The notes beneath the pieces are model-generated. The model saw nothing but the letters and a program-made list of their open reading frames with translations, ran no database searches and was not told where the DNA came from. From Methylomonas montana (GTDB lineage: Bacteria > Pseudomonadota > Gammaproteobacteria > Methylococcales > Methylomonadaceae), in assembly GCF_030490285.1 (NCBI RefSeq), contig NZ_CP129884.1, forward strand, positions 682,001 through 746,000: a DNA stretch of 64,000 bases. Direction: 5' to 3'. Shown piece by piece: positions 31,708 through 40,487 of the stretch. The stretch's first letter is position 1; each line of letters begins with the position of its first letter. Position numbers and translations under genes: made by a program.

Positions 31708-33255
31708 TCAAGCCGTCGAAGATTTTTGTAAGCCGATATGCCGGGGCCGGACGCCTAACAATAACAGCGATAAGGTATAAATCAGTATTGCTGTGCCGAT
31801 GGTGATGGTCAGATGCAGTCCGCGTTGGGAGGCGCTCCAATCGAGCCACAACTCGACGTCGACAAAATAATATAAAAACGTCGACATGATTGTGTTGGCT
31901 GCCACAATTCGTGCAATGTATAGAGGCCATTGCTTACCTGGCTGATAAATCTTGTTTTTTAGCAAGGTAAACAGCAGCAGCAGCGCGTTTAGATAAGCCG
32001 ACAGGGTGGTTGCCAAGGCTATGCCGGCATGGGCTAACGGCAGTACCAACAATAGATTTAATACCACGTTGGCGACGATCGAATGGATGCCAAAACGCAC
32101 GGGTGTTTGCGTGTCTTGGCGCGAGGTAAAACCGGGCACCAGCACTTTGATCAACATGAAGGCCAATAAGCCCAGCGAGTAAGCCATCAAGCTTTTGCCG
32201 GCCATCCGCACATCGTCGCTGCCAAATTCGTTGTATTGAAACAAGGTCGACAACAAGGGTTCCGCCAATAACGTCAAGCCCAGTGTAGCCGGCAAACCGA
32301 TCAGTAATACCAGTTTCAAACCCCAGTCCAAAGCCTTGGAAAATGCTTGTGCATCGTCGGCGGCGTGATTTTCCGACAATCTCGGCAGAATCACGGTCCC
32401 CAATGCCACGCCTAGGATGCCGAGCGGAAACTCGACCAACCGATCCGAATAATATAACCAGGAGACGCTGCCCGAGGTCAAAAATGAGGCAACCAAGGTG
32501 CCGAATAATAAATTGACCTGTACCACCGACACCCCAAAAATGGCTGGCAGCATCAGTTTCAGCATCCGCTTCACGATCGGGTCGCGGTATCCCCAGCGCG
32601 GTCTCGGCATCAAGCCCAGACGAAATAAGGCTGGAATTTGGAACAACAGCTGCACTACGCCGGCGCCAAATACGCCCCAGGCTAGCGCGATGATCGGTTC
32701 AGTCAGCAAAGGCGAGAGCCAAATTGCTGCGCCTATCATGCAAATATTCAAAAATACTGGCGTCAGCGCCGGAATTGCGAATTTGCCGCGTGCGTTTAAA
32801 ATGGCCCCGGCAAACGCTACCAGCGTGACGAAAAACAAATAAGGAAAGGTGATGCGGAGCATTTGCACGGCCAATTGGTACTGGCCGCCCTCCCATAGGA
32901 AGCCGGGGGCGAACAGCATAATCAGCAAGGGCGCGGCGATCACGCCTAGCAGCGTGGCCAGCATCAGTAACAGCGCCAGCGTCCCCGCCGAACGGTCGAT
33001 GAATAATTGCAAGGCCTGGCGGCTGCCTTTTTCGTTATAATCCGCGAGGATAGGCACGAAAGCTTGCGCAAAAGCGCCTTCCGCGAACAGGCGGCGTAGG
33101 AAATTCGGAATTCTAAACGCCACGAAAAACGCGTCGGTCGCCGCGTTCACACCGAAAATGTTGGCAAACAGCATGTCTCGGACAAAGCCCATGACCCGCG
33201 AAATCATGGTCATACTGCTAACGATCGCGGTGGATTTAATAAGCTGCTTGCTCAC
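31708..33255 (-). CDS. murJ: Lipid II flippase
   Basis: A 515-residue polytopic inner-membrane protein (MVF family, about 14 helices) that moves lipid II across the membrane for peptidoglycan synthesis. The N-terminus is MSKQLIKSTAIVSSMTMISR, followed by GVNAATDAFFVAFRIPNFLRRLFAEGAF, the family signature. Conserved Arg and Asp residues in the first loops are present. It is divergent from rpsT, with the shared region 33256-33356 between them, the classic rpsT-murJ arrangement. Confidence 0.96.
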   Translation of the reverse strand: MSKQLIKSTAIVSSMTMISRVMGFVRDMLFANIFGVNAATDAFFVAFRIPNFLRRLFAEGAFAQAFVPILADYNEKGSRQALQLFIDRSAGTLALLLMLATLLGVIAAPLLIMLFAPGFLWEGGQYQLAVQMLRITFPYLFFVTLVAFAGAILNARGKFAIPALTPVFLNICMIGAAIWLSPLLTEPIIALAWGVFGAGVVQLLFQIPALFRLGLMPRPRWGYRDPIVKRMLKLMLPAIFGVSVVQVNLLFGTLVASFLTSGSVSWLYYSDRLVEFPLGILGVALGTVILPRLSENHAADDAQAFSKALDWGLKLVLLIGLPATLGLTLLAEPLLSTLFQYNEFGSDDVRMAGKSLMAYSLGLLAFMLIKVLVPGFTSRQDTQTPVRFGIHSIVANVVLNLLLVLPLAHAGIALATTLSAYLNALLLLFTLLKNKIYQPGKQWPLYIARIVAANTIMSTFLYYFVDVELWLDWSASQRGLHLTITIGTAILIYTLSLLLLGVRPRHIGLQKSSTA

Positions 33256-33290
33256 GTTTTGTCTGAGAGTGTTTCGGAGTCACTAAAAAT

Positions 33291-33319
33291 TTGACAATCA
33301 TAGCATCCAAAAAGATAAT
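33291..33319 (+). promoter_or_regulatory. Sigma-70 promoter of rpsT
   Basis: TTGACA at 33291-33296 and GATAAT at 33314-33319 are separated by exactly 17 bp and lie about 40 bp before the rpsT start. This is a near-consensus promoter fitting a highly expressed ribosomal gene. Confidence 0.75.
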
Positions 33320-33356
33320 ACGCGGTTCCAAATTAACTCAAACGAACTGATAGACT

Positions 33357-33620
33357 ATGGCTAATTCACCACAAGCTAGAAAAAGAGCGCGTCAGGCTGA
33401 GAAAAGCCGTATTCGCAATGCCGGACAGCGCAGTAACTTACGCACTTTTATCAAAAAAGTGATCGCCGCTGTTAGAGCAGGCGATAAAGAGCAAGCTCAA
33501 GCCGCGTTTAAAACCGCTGTTCCTGTGATCGATTCGGCCGTTAACAAAGGCCTGATCCACAAAAATAAAGCCGCTCGCAGCAAAAGCAGACTTAACGACA
33601 GACTGCGCGCGATGGCTTGA
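33357..33620 (+). CDS. rpsT: 30S ribosomal protein S20
   Basis: The 87-residue S20 protein binds 16S rRNA. It has the typical basic start [18 protein letters not shown], the [15 protein letters not shown] helix, and the C-terminal [23 protein letters not shown]. Length matches E. coli (87). It has a strong promoter upstream and a good terminator downstream, so it is monocistronic. E. coli S20 represses its own translation; the leader here is short and no structure was judged diagnostic. Confidence 0.98.
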   Translation: MANSPQARKRARQAEKSRIRNAGQRSNLRTFIKKVIAAVRAGDKEQAQAAFKTAVPVIDSAVNKGLIHKNKAARSKSRLNDRLRAMA

Positions 33621-33646
33621 TCTCGGCCTAAAGCCGATAGATCACC

Positions 33647-33682
33647 AAGGCCTATGCAACCGATGTTGCTTGGGCCTTTTTT
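33647..33682 (+). terminator. Rho-independent terminator of rpsT
   Basis: AAGGCC (33647-33652) pairs with GGCCTT (33673-33678), and GCAAC pairs with GTTGC inside. The loop is CGAT and a run of six T ends at 33682. Confidence 0.8.
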
Positions 33683-33724
33683 ATGCGCGGCGTTTTTTTT
33701 GGTTTTGCTGGCGGATGGCGCTGA

Positions 33725-33762
33725 TCTCGCACCCCGCCATCCGACGGACGTGGGGTGCGAGA
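33725..33762 (-). terminator. Perfect 11-bp hairpin downstream of the TIGR04073 gene
   Basis: TCTCGCACCCC (33725-33735) and GGGGTGCGAGA (33752-33762) enclose a 16-base loop. It lies just after the minus-strand gene ending at 33785. There is no U-run. Confidence 0.45.
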
Positions 33763-33784
33763 ATGGGTTCGTGTCAGATCGAAT

Positions 33785-34114
33785 TTATTTGAAGTAGCTC
33801 CAAGGGTATTCAGGGCTTAGAATCGGCCGGAAACCCGCCGGTACCGGAAACGGTGCGCTGACGAATTCGTAAACGCCTACCAATTCGCGAGTCACGATCA
33901 TCCCAATGCCCATCGCCAAACCCACGGGCAAGCCGGCTGCGCCTTTGGCGTTGGTTTCCTTGACGATATTGCCAGGTAATTCCAGAAAACCGCAAGTCAT
34001 CCCGGCCAAGCCGCGGCCGAATTTATGGGCAGCTGTATCGGCCGACACGTTTGGTGAGGCCAGCATCATTAGTGCTATCGGCGCCGCAAATAAAAAATGT
34101 CTTAGTGAATGCAT
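33785..34114 (-). CDS. Exosortase system-associated protein, TIGR04073 family
   Basis: A 109-residue secreted protein with a signal peptide (HFLFAAPIALMMLASPNVSA). It then follows the TIGR04073 pattern: HKFGRGLAGMTCGFLELPGNIVKET, GLPVGLAMGIGMIVTRELVGVYEFVSAPFPVP, and the C-terminal ILSPEYPW. These proteins co-occur with exosortase/PEP-CTERM systems in many genomes; molecular function unknown. An AGGAGG-type site lies before the ATG. No exosortase or PEP-CTERM gene is visible in this window, although sugar-modifying genes are. Confidence 0.8.
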   Translation of the reverse strand: MHSLRHFLFAAPIALMMLASPNVSADTAAHKFGRGLAGMTCGFLELPGNIVKETNAKGAAGLPVGLAMGIGMIVTRELVGVYEFVSAPFPVPAGFRPILSPEYPWSYFK

Positions 34115-34339
34115 TGTTCCTCCTGGGAAGTGAAGTAATCGGTGGGCAATCCGAGCTGCGGTTGCCCGGTATTATTGGCTTCGTATGGTGATGCATAATC
34201 AAGCGATTTGATTTACGCAAGCTTGGCTATTTATCATAGACCGTGAGCGCCCGTCATAATTTTTTGGTTTTAGACGCTTGCGGCATGCGGACAAACTGCT
34301 AATCTGATAGCTCTTTGCTCATCAGTTCAAGGTACTGCC

Positions 34340-35356
34340 ATGAATAACCAAGATCAAGCCAAGCTGCGCTGGGGCATCCTCGGTGCGGCGCGCATCAACG
34401 AACGCCTATTGCCTGCGATAGTCGAAGCATCGAACGCCGAGCTGATTGGTATCGCCAGCCGCCGGCCCGGAGCCGCAGCGCAAACCCTGGCTCAATATGC
34501 GCCTTGTCATCCGGAAATACAGAGTTACGACAATCTGGATGCATTGCTCAACGACGAAGACGTACAAGCCATCTATTTGCCGATGGCGAATCATGAGCAC
34601 GCTGAATGGACCTTGCGTGCCATCGAGCATCGCAAGCATGTGCTGTGCGAAAAACCGATGGCATTGGCGGTTGCCGACATTGATGCGATAGAAACGGCCG
34701 CCCGCCGTTACCGTGTGACCGTGATGGAAGGCTTTATGTACCGTTTCCATCCGCAACACGCCCGAGTGCTGGAGTTGATCCGTTCCGGCCTGATAGGTGA
34801 AATCCGATCGGTACGCGCCAGCTACTCGTTCATGATGCGGCCGGCGCGGATGTACCGATTGGCCGACGATGTCTCGCGCGGCGGCGGGGCGATGTGGGAT
34901 ATCGGTTGCTATGCGATTCATTCATTACGAATGTTTTTTCAACAAGTGCCACGTACCGTTACCGCCATATCCAAATACGTGGAAAGCGGCGCCGACATCA
35001 CCACCAGCGGCGTGTTGGATTTCGGCGACGGTAAATTCGCTCATTTCGATTTCAGTTTCGAACGGGCTCGGCGCTGCGAATACGAAATCATCGGTACCCA
35101 AGGCGGTATTAAATGCCATGTGGTCTGGCAATTGCCCGGCGACGTGCCGGTGATTTCCTGGTGGACAGAAGACGGTCGTCAGTCCGAAGAGCGCTTGCCT
35201 GCTTCCAATCACTTTCGTCTGGAGATCGAACATTTCAGCAATTGCGTGCTGAACGGTAAGGAGCCACAATTATCTCTGGACGATGCCCGTGATAACTGCA
35301 GAATTATCGTGGCTGCGTTGCAATCGGCCGCCGAGGGCCGGGTGATTAAAATTTAG
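34340..35356 (+). CDS. Gfo/Idh/MocA family oxidoreductase
   Basis: A 338-residue NAD(P)-dependent dehydrogenase with an N-terminal Rossmann fold (LRWGILGAARINERLLPAI) and the EKPMALAV motif near residue 115 carrying the catalytic Lys. A C-terminal alpha/beta domain follows (MEGFMYRFHPQHARVLELI, GGGAMWDIGCYAIHSLRMFF). Family members oxidise sugars, inositols or dihydrodiols. The MYRFHPQH and GGALxDIGCY elements are those of glucose-fructose oxidoreductase/dihydrodiol dehydrogenase-like enzymes. It stands alone, so the substrate cannot be inferred from context. Confidence 0.85.
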   Translation: MNNQDQAKLRWGILGAARINERLLPAIVEASNAELIGIASRRPGAAAQTLAQYAPCHPEIQSYDNLDALLNDEDVQAIYLPMANHEHAEWTLRAIEHRKHVLCEKPMALAVADIDAIETAARRYRVTVMEGFMYRFHPQHARVLELIRSGLIGEIRSVRASYSFMMRPARMYRLADDVSRGGGAMWDIGCYAIHSLRMFFQQVPRTVTAISKYVESGADITTSGVLDFGDGKFAHFDFSFERARRCEYEIIGTQGGIKCHVVWQLPGDVPVISWWTEDGRQSEERLPASNHFRLEIEHFSNCVLNGKEPQLSLDDARDNCRIIVAALQSAAEGRVIKI

Positions 35357-35514
35357 TCCGGAACAAGATTATAGGGTTTCTAAATGGATTCTACCTCGAA
35401 GATCAAAAAAACTGCCCTGTCGGATGTCATCGGAGATGTACGCATCCCGTTCATACGCGTTTGTGGCATCAATACGCTATGAGTATCTGGATTTATGCCC
35501 TAAAGAGGCCAAAG

Positions 35515-35919
35515 ATGAACGGCAAAATTTTACTTAAAACTAATCTGAATATTGTGTTGGCGATCATAGCACTACTGGCAACGAGTATTTTCCATACGGA
35601 TGCGGCATGGGCCGGGGATGCCTTGCAAGCCCGGAAAGATCTGCAAAAAATAGGTGTCGAATATACCGAGCAGCAATTCGCAACATCCGCCGGTTCCGGT
35701 GATATGGCTACGGTGCGCTTATTTCTGGACGCGGGAATCGATGTAAATGCTGGCGATAGTGCGGCATTGGGGTTGGCTGCCGGCAGAGGGCAGTTGGAAG
35801 TGGTAAAGCTATTGCTGGCAAACGGCGCCAAGCCAACGGCAAATGCCCTGCAGTTTGCACGGACACGGGGATATAAGGAAATTGAAACTATTCTGGTTCA
35901 GGCCGGAGCGAAAGAATAA
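35515..35919 (+). CDS. Small secreted ankyrin-repeat protein
   Basis: A 134-residue protein beginning at ATG 35515, which has an AGAGG ribosome site; the open frame extends upstream to a TTG without one. A signal peptide or anchor spans residues about 8-32 (IVLAIIALLATSIF...AWAG). Two to three ankyrin repeats follow (FATSAGSGDMATVRLFLDAGIDVNAG, LGLAAGRGQLEVVKLLLANGAKP, FARTRGYKEIETILVQAGA). Ankyrin repeats bind proteins, and the location is probably periplasmic. The partner is unknown. It is convergent with clpB across a palindrome. Confidence 0.75.
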   Translation: MNGKILLKTNLNIVLAIIALLATSIFHTDAAWAGDALQARKDLQKIGVEYTEQQFATSAGSGDMATVRLFLDAGIDVNAGDSAALGLAAGRGQLEVVKLLLANGAKPTANALQFARTRGYKEIETILVQAGAKE

Positions 35920-35953
35920 AGTCAAGATTGGTTGGACATTTGCTTTCATTGCT

Positions 35954-35981
35954 GTCGGGTTGGAAGATAGCCCAACCCGAC
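35954..35981. terminator. Palindrome between convergent ankyrin gene and clpB
   Basis: GTCGGGTTGG (35954-35963) and CCAACCCGAC (35972-35981) form a perfect 10-bp stem with an 8-base loop, and TTTTTATTT follows after a few bases. The GTCGGGTT core is shared with the repeats at 3697-3764. It probably works as a bidirectional terminator. Confidence 0.6.
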
Positions 35982-35992
35982 GCTATCTGTTT

Positions 35993-38566
35993 TTATTTAC
36001 TAAACGTCAGCCCGTCGTTAGCTACATCGATTTTGATCGAGTCCCCAGGGATGAAGTGTCCTGACAAAATTTCATTGGCCAGCGGGTTTTCCAGCTGCCT
36101 TTGAATAGCTCGTTTCAGCGGACGGGCACCGTAAACAGGGTCGAAACCGGCTTCGCCGAGCAAATCCAATGCGGCTTCACTGATGTCCAAACCGATGTCC
36201 TTTTCCTGTAGACGGCGGCGCAGTAGCTCGATCTGAATTTTGCAGATCGCCCGAATCTGACCTTGGCCGAGCGGATGAAACACCACGGCTTCGTCGACCC
36301 GATTGATAAACTCCGGCCGAAAATGCTGGCCGACGATTTCCATCACCGCGTCTTTCATAGTGATGTAGTTTTCCTCGCCCGCGAGTTCCTGGATCACGCT
36401 GGAACCGAGGTTGGAAGTCATTACCACCACGGTGTTCTTGAAATCGACGGTGCGGCCCTGGCCGTCGGTCAAGCGGCCGTCGTCCAGCACTTGCAGCAAT
36501 ACATTAAACACATCGGCATGAGCTTTTTCGATCTCGTCCAGCAGAATGACCGAGTAAGGTTTGCGGCGCACGGCCTCGGTGAGATAGCCGCCTTCCTCGT
36601 AACCGACATAACCGGGAGGTGCGCCGATCAGGCGTGCTACCGAATGCTTTTCCATGAACTCCGACATATCGATCCGCACCATGGCTTCTTCGGTATCAAA
36701 CATGAATTCGGCCAGGGCCTTGCACAGCTCGGTTTTGCCGACGCCGGTCGGGCCGAGGAACAGGAAAGAGCCGTTGGGCCGGTTCGGGTCGGACAAGCCC
36801 GCGCGGGAGCGGCGAATGGCGTTACTAACGGCTTTCAAGGCTTCGGTCTGGCCTATCACCCGTTTGCCCAGCTCTTCTTCCATGCGCAACAATTTTTCCC
36901 GCTCGCCTTCCATCATTTTTGATACCGGAATGCCAGTCCATTTCGAGACGACTTCGGCGATTTCTTCTTCGGTGACTTTACTGCGCAACAAAGTGGTGTC
37001 CTGCATTTCCGCTTGCGAAGCCAGGTCCAGCTCTTTTTCCAGTTTGGGTATATCGCCGTATTGCAACTCGGACATACGAGTGTAATCCTGACTGCGACGG
37101 GCGGCTTCCAGCTCTAGGCGGGCGTGTTCCAGGCGTTCCTTAATCGTGGCGGTGCCTTGTAATGCAGCTTTCTCGGCTTTCCAGATTTCGTCCAGATCGG
37201 AATATTCTTTTTCCAGTTCGGCGATTTCCACTTGCAGGATTTCCAGGCGCTTTTTCGACGCGGCGTCGCTTTCGTTTTTCATCGCCTCGCGTTCTATTTT
37301 TAATTGAATCAAACGTCTATCCAGTTTATCCATCGCTTCCGGTTTGGAATCCATTTCCATGCGGATGCGGCTGGCGGCTTCGTCGATCAAGTCGATGGCT
37401 TTATCCGGCAACTGGCGGTCGGAAATGTAGCGGTGGGATAACACGGCAGCGGCGACGATGGCCGGGTCGGTGATGTCGACGCTGTGATGGATTTCGTAAC
37501 GCTCTTTCAAACCGCGCAAAATGGCGATGGTGTCTTCGACGCTGGGTTCGTCGACCAACACTTTTTGAAAGCGCCGTTCCAATGCCGCGTCTTTTTCGAT
37601 ATAACGCCGGTATTCGTCTAGCGTGGTGGCGCCGACGCAATGTAGTTCGCCGCGGGCCAAGGCGGGTTTCAACATGTTGCCGGCGTCCATCGCGCCTTCG
37701 GCCTTGCCGGCGCCGACCATGGTGTGCAACTCGTCGACGAAAAGGATGACTTGGCCTTCTTGCTTGGCGATGTCGTTCAGCACGGCTTTCAAACGTTCTT
37801 CAAACTCGCCGCGGAACTTGGCGCCAGCGATCAGCGCAGCCATATCCAGCGATAGCAATTGCTTGCCCTTGATGCCTTCGGGCACTTCGCCGTTGACGAT
37901 GCGCTGCGCCAGTCCTTCGACGATGGCAGTCTTGCCGACGCCGGGCTCGCCGATCAGCACCGGATTGTTTTTGGTGCGGCGCTGCAAGACCTGGATGGTG
38001 CGGCGGATTTCGTCGTCGCGGCCGATGACCGGGTCCAACTTACCTTGCTCGGCGCGTTCGGTCAGGTTGATGGTGTATTTTTTTAGGGCTTGGCGTTGAT
38101 CTTCGGCATTGGCGTCATTGACGTTCTGGCCTCCGCGCATGTTTTCGATGGCTTTTTCGACCGAAGATGCGGTGACGCCGGTTTGTTTCAGAATCTTTTG
38201 CAAGGAACCGTTGGTTTCCAGCGCGGCCAGCAGAAATAGCTCGCTGGAGATAAAAGCGTCCTTGCGCTTCTGCGCCAGTTTGTCGGTCAGATTCAACATG
38301 CGCGACAGCTCGTTGGAAATCTGCATGTCGCCGCCAGCGCCGGAGACGCTGGCTAGCCGGTCGATCTCCTTGCTCAGCTCATTGCGTAGCGCATTGACTT
38401 GAATGCCGACCTGCATCAGCAGCGGTTTGATGCTGCCGCCTTCCTGGTCGATCAGCGCCAGCATCACATGCAAAGGCTCGATGAATTGGTGGTCCTTGCC
38501 CAATGCCATACTTTGCGCGTCGCTGAGCGCTTGTTGAAATTTGCTGGTTAATTTATCCATTCGCAT
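35993..38566 (-). CDS. clpB: ATP-dependent disaggregase ClpB
   Basis: The hexameric AAA+ chaperone dissolves protein aggregates together with DnaK. From the ATG at 38566 (GAGG site eight bases upstream) the product has 857 residues, the same as E. coli ClpB. Order: N domain ([19 protein letters not shown]), first AAA domain with Walker A GEPGVGKT, the coiled-coil middle domain ([18 protein letters not shown] and following), second AAA domain with GPTGVGKTE and the [16 protein letters not shown] stretch, and a C-terminal domain. A consensus heat-shock promoter lies immediately upstream. Confidence 0.98.
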   Translation of the reverse strand: MRMDKLTSKFQQALSDAQSMALGKDHQFIEPLHVMLALIDQEGGSIKPLLMQVGIQVNALRNELSKEIDRLASVSGAGGDMQISNELSRMLNLTDKLAQKRKDAFISSELFLLAALETNGSLQKILKQTGVTASSVEKAIENMRGGQNVNDANAEDQRQALKKYTINLTERAEQGKLDPVIGRDDEIRRTIQVLQRRTKNNPVLIGEPGVGKTAIVEGLAQRIVNGEVPEGIKGKQLLSLDMAALIAGAKFRGEFEERLKAVLNDIAKQEGQVILFVDELHTMVGAGKAEGAMDAGNMLKPALARGELHCVGATTLDEYRRYIEKDAALERRFQKVLVDEPSVEDTIAILRGLKERYEIHHSVDITDPAIVAAAVLSHRYISDRQLPDKAIDLIDEAASRIRMEMDSKPEAMDKLDRRLIQLKIEREAMKNESDAASKKRLEILQVEIAELEKEYSDLDEIWKAEKAALQGTATIKERLEHARLELEAARRSQDYTRMSELQYGDIPKLEKELDLASQAEMQDTTLLRSKVTEEEIAEVVSKWTGIPVSKMMEGEREKLLRMEEELGKRVIGQTEALKAVSNAIRRSRAGLSDPNRPNGSFLFLGPTGVGKTELCKALAEFMFDTEEAMVRIDMSEFMEKHSVARLIGAPPGYVGYEEGGYLTEAVRRKPYSVILLDEIEKAHADVFNVLLQVLDDGRLTDGQGRTVDFKNTVVVMTSNLGSSVIQELAGEENYITMKDAVMEIVGQHFRPEFINRVDEAVVFHPLGQGQIRAICKIQIELLRRRLQEKDIGLDISEAALDLLGEAGFDPVYGARPLKRAIQRQLENPLANEILSGHFIPGDSIKIDVANDGLTFSK

Positions 38567-38606
38567 GCTGCGTACCTCGTTAGGAATATAAATTGAGTTG
38601 CCGCCG

Positions 38607-38635
38607 AGATGGGGCAGCATAGATCACTTTTCAAG
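38607..38635 (-). promoter_or_regulatory. Sigma-32 heat-shock promoter of clpB
   Basis: On the minus strand CTTGAAA (38635-38629) is followed after 14 bp by CCCCATCT (38614-38607). Both boxes match the E. coli sigma-32 consensus (CTTGAAA, CCCCATNT). The -10 lies about 40 bases before the clpB ATG. Confidence 0.85.
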
Positions 38636-38856
38636 CAAGCGGCGTCGGTCGGCCGATAATTTATTAAAAGGGAATGTTTGTTTACGACGCTTATTTCTAT
38701 CGACATCCTTGGTAGCCTTGCCAAATATTTCAAAGTACAATGGCCGCGCTCAGATAACAGATGTTGAGAGATTATGGCCGTTGCTAATCAGTAGGTCCGG
38801 TTGTCAATATTGTCGGTCTGCGTAACCATTAGTTTTATTTTGTAGGAGTTTTAAAA

Positions 38857-39060
38857 ATGGCAACAGGCACTGTAAAGTGGTTTAACAACACTAAAGGGTT
38901 TGGATTTATCGAGCCTTCCGAAGGCAAAGAAGATGTTTTTGTGCATCACTCGGTCATTAAGGGCGAAGGATTCAAAACTTTATCTCCAGGCCAGTCGGTT
39001 CAGTTCGATATCGAATCCGGTCCCAAAGGTTTGACTGCTGCTAATGTCCTGCCCAGATAA
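38857..39060 (+). CDS. Cold-shock domain protein
   Basis: A 67-residue single-strand nucleic-acid-binding protein of the CspA family. RNP1 KGFGFI and RNP2 VFVHHS motifs are intact ([30 protein letters not shown]), and the C-terminus is [20 protein letters not shown] ribosome site is well placed. It has a long upstream region shared with clpB and a clear terminator, so it is monocistronic. Which csp paralogue it is, and whether it is cold-induced, cannot be told. Confidence 0.95.
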   Translation: MATGTVKWFNNTKGFGFIEPSEGKEDVFVHHSVIKGEGFKTLSPGQSVQFDIESGPKGLTAANVLPR

Positions 39061-39080
39061 GCGATAACGGTTACGGGTAA

Positions 39081-39110
39081 AAAGGCTCTTGATGATCAAG
39101 GGCCTTTTTT
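39081..39110 (+). terminator. Rho-independent terminator of the cold-shock gene
   Basis: AAAGGCTCTTGAT is followed by ATCAAGGGCCTTTTTT. The stem pairs AAGGC/GCCTT and CTTGAT/ATCAAG with one bulge on each side, and ends in a run of six T. Confidence 0.85.
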
Positions 39111-39197
39111 ATGCCCGAAACAAACTGGATTTTTTGGTCGATGACAATATAACCAAGCTATAATGCAGCCATCCCTTCCAAACTAGCGTAACTAACT

Positions 39198-40121
39198 ATG
39201 GCACGCGAATTTTCTTCGTTAAAACAAATGGATACCCCCGTCAAGGTGCTGTTTACCGGCTATTTGACTACCGTTGCGGTCGGGTATCTGATGGCTTTGA
39301 TCCAAATTTTGTTTACCCACGGTATGGCTGACGGCAAGTTTGGCTTGTCGATAGATGACATTGTCTACAGCTACTACGGTAACCGCTCGGGAACCTTGCT
39401 GGAAACCAAGCTGAACGGTTCCATGAAAGAGAATGCCTCCGAACAGGAGCGTTTCGCCATCATTCAATGGGTGCGCGACGGTGCCGATCAGGACGATTTT
39501 GTCGATGATGGCATTGAAAAAATCATCCAGGAACGTTGCGTGATGTGCCACAACAAGGGGGCTTCGATTCCCGATCTGAGCGATTTTAAGGTGGTGGAAG
39601 AGTTGACCAAGGAAGACGAAGGTGCCACGTTTAGTTCGCTGACGCGGGTTTCTCACATCCATTTGTTCGGCATCAGCTTCATATTCATGTTTGTCGGTCT
39701 GATTTTCAGTTTTTCGGAAACCAGTACCGTCAAGTACAAATGTATCGCGATCGGCATGCCGTATGTGTTTTTGCTGGTGGATATTTTATCGTGGTGGTTG
39801 ACCAAGCTGGACCCGATATTCGCTTGGCTGGTAATCGTGGCTGGCGGCGGTATGGCGGTCTCGTTTGCGTTTATGTGGACGGTTTCCGTTGCGGAAATGT
39901 GGTTGTTCGACAGAGTGTTTCTGGATGCCGAAGGCCGGCCGAGGCCGCAATGGAGTACCGTTGTCGAGGCTAGATTTATAGAGATGGGCGGCGAGACCAT
40001 GGCCCAAAAGCTAGGCCAGTTGCTTAAGCAAGCCACTACCTATTGTTGGTCGCAAGTTCAACGTCGCGGATTGCCGTTCTTTAACGAGTTATATCTAAAA
40101 ATATTCAAGAAAGACAAATAG
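39198..40121 (+). CDS. Inner-membrane protein with one c-type haem motif
   Basis: A 307-residue protein with one helix at about 17-40, an extracytoplasmic loop with the haem c motif CVMCH at residues 114-118, then three more helices (about 155-172, 182-203, 208-233) and a cytoplasmic tail. Histidines 153 and 155 stand at the start of the second helix. The loop also has a SxxxxxGASIPDLSDF-like stretch as in monohaem cytochromes. It may pass electrons to or from a membrane partner, or sense redox state. A remote similarity to PuuD-type proteins (membrane domain plus cytochrome c) is possible but not established. It is a single gene, with no strong ribosome site visible. Confidence 0.7.
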   Translation: MAREFSSLKQMDTPVKVLFTGYLTTVAVGYLMALIQILFTHGMADGKFGLSIDDIVYSYYGNRSGTLLETKLNGSMKENASEQERFAIIQWVRDGADQDDFVDDGIEKIIQERCVMCHNKGASIPDLSDFKVVEELTKEDEGATFSSLTRVSHIHLFGISFIFMFVGLIFSFSETSTVKYKCIAIGMPYVFLLVDILSWWLTKLDPIFAWLVIVAGGGMAVSFAFMWTVSVAEMWLFDRVFLDAEGRPRPQWSTVVEARFIEMGGETMAQKLGQLLKQATTYCWSQVQRRGLPFFNELYLKIFKKDK

Positions 40122-40232
40122 TTAAGTAATGTGACTGGATAGGCAAAACGGCATCGAAAAGTTAAAGTTCTATGCTTGGCAAGCCGATAACCGGGGCGGT
40201 ATTATGCAAACTCGATTTGCAGGAGGTACACC

Positions 40233-40487
40233 ATGATTAGCAACGCAATGAATAGTGCAAGCAGTATGATCGCTCATGCACAGCAAAAAACCGCCACCGC
40301 CGCGCAAACGCTAGCCAAACTGCCGATGCAAGAGCAAGAGGTGGGTGGTTCCAAGGATGTGAGCCCCGCTGATCCTTTCAAGCCGGTGTTGAGTTTGAAA
40401 GAAGCTGAGTTTGAGACGATGGCTGCCACCAAAGTCATTAAATCCGAGCAAGAAAGAGTCGGCTCTATCCTCGATGCCCTAGCTTAA
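40233..40487 (+). CDS. Small soluble protein of unknown function
   Basis: An 84-residue protein with an excellent ribosome site (GGAGG, seven bases before ATG). The N-terminal half is an Ala-, Gln- and Thr-rich helix (SASSMIAHAQQKTATAAQTLAKL). The C-terminal half is charged (LKEAEFETMAATKVIKSEQERVGSILDAL) and likely helical. No signal peptide or family is recognised. Its stop overlaps the convergent radical SAM gene by four bases. Confidence 0.6.
   Translation: MISNAMNSASSMIAHAQQKTATAAQTLAKLPMQEQEVGGSKDVSPADPFKPVLSLKEAEFETMAATKVIKSEQERVGSILDALA

Noticed and set aside
33256-33356. tRNA genes in intergenic regions
   Set aside because: I scanned the larger gaps for cloverleaf patterns with GGTTCRA-type T-arms and saw none; a covariance-model search would be needed to exclude them.
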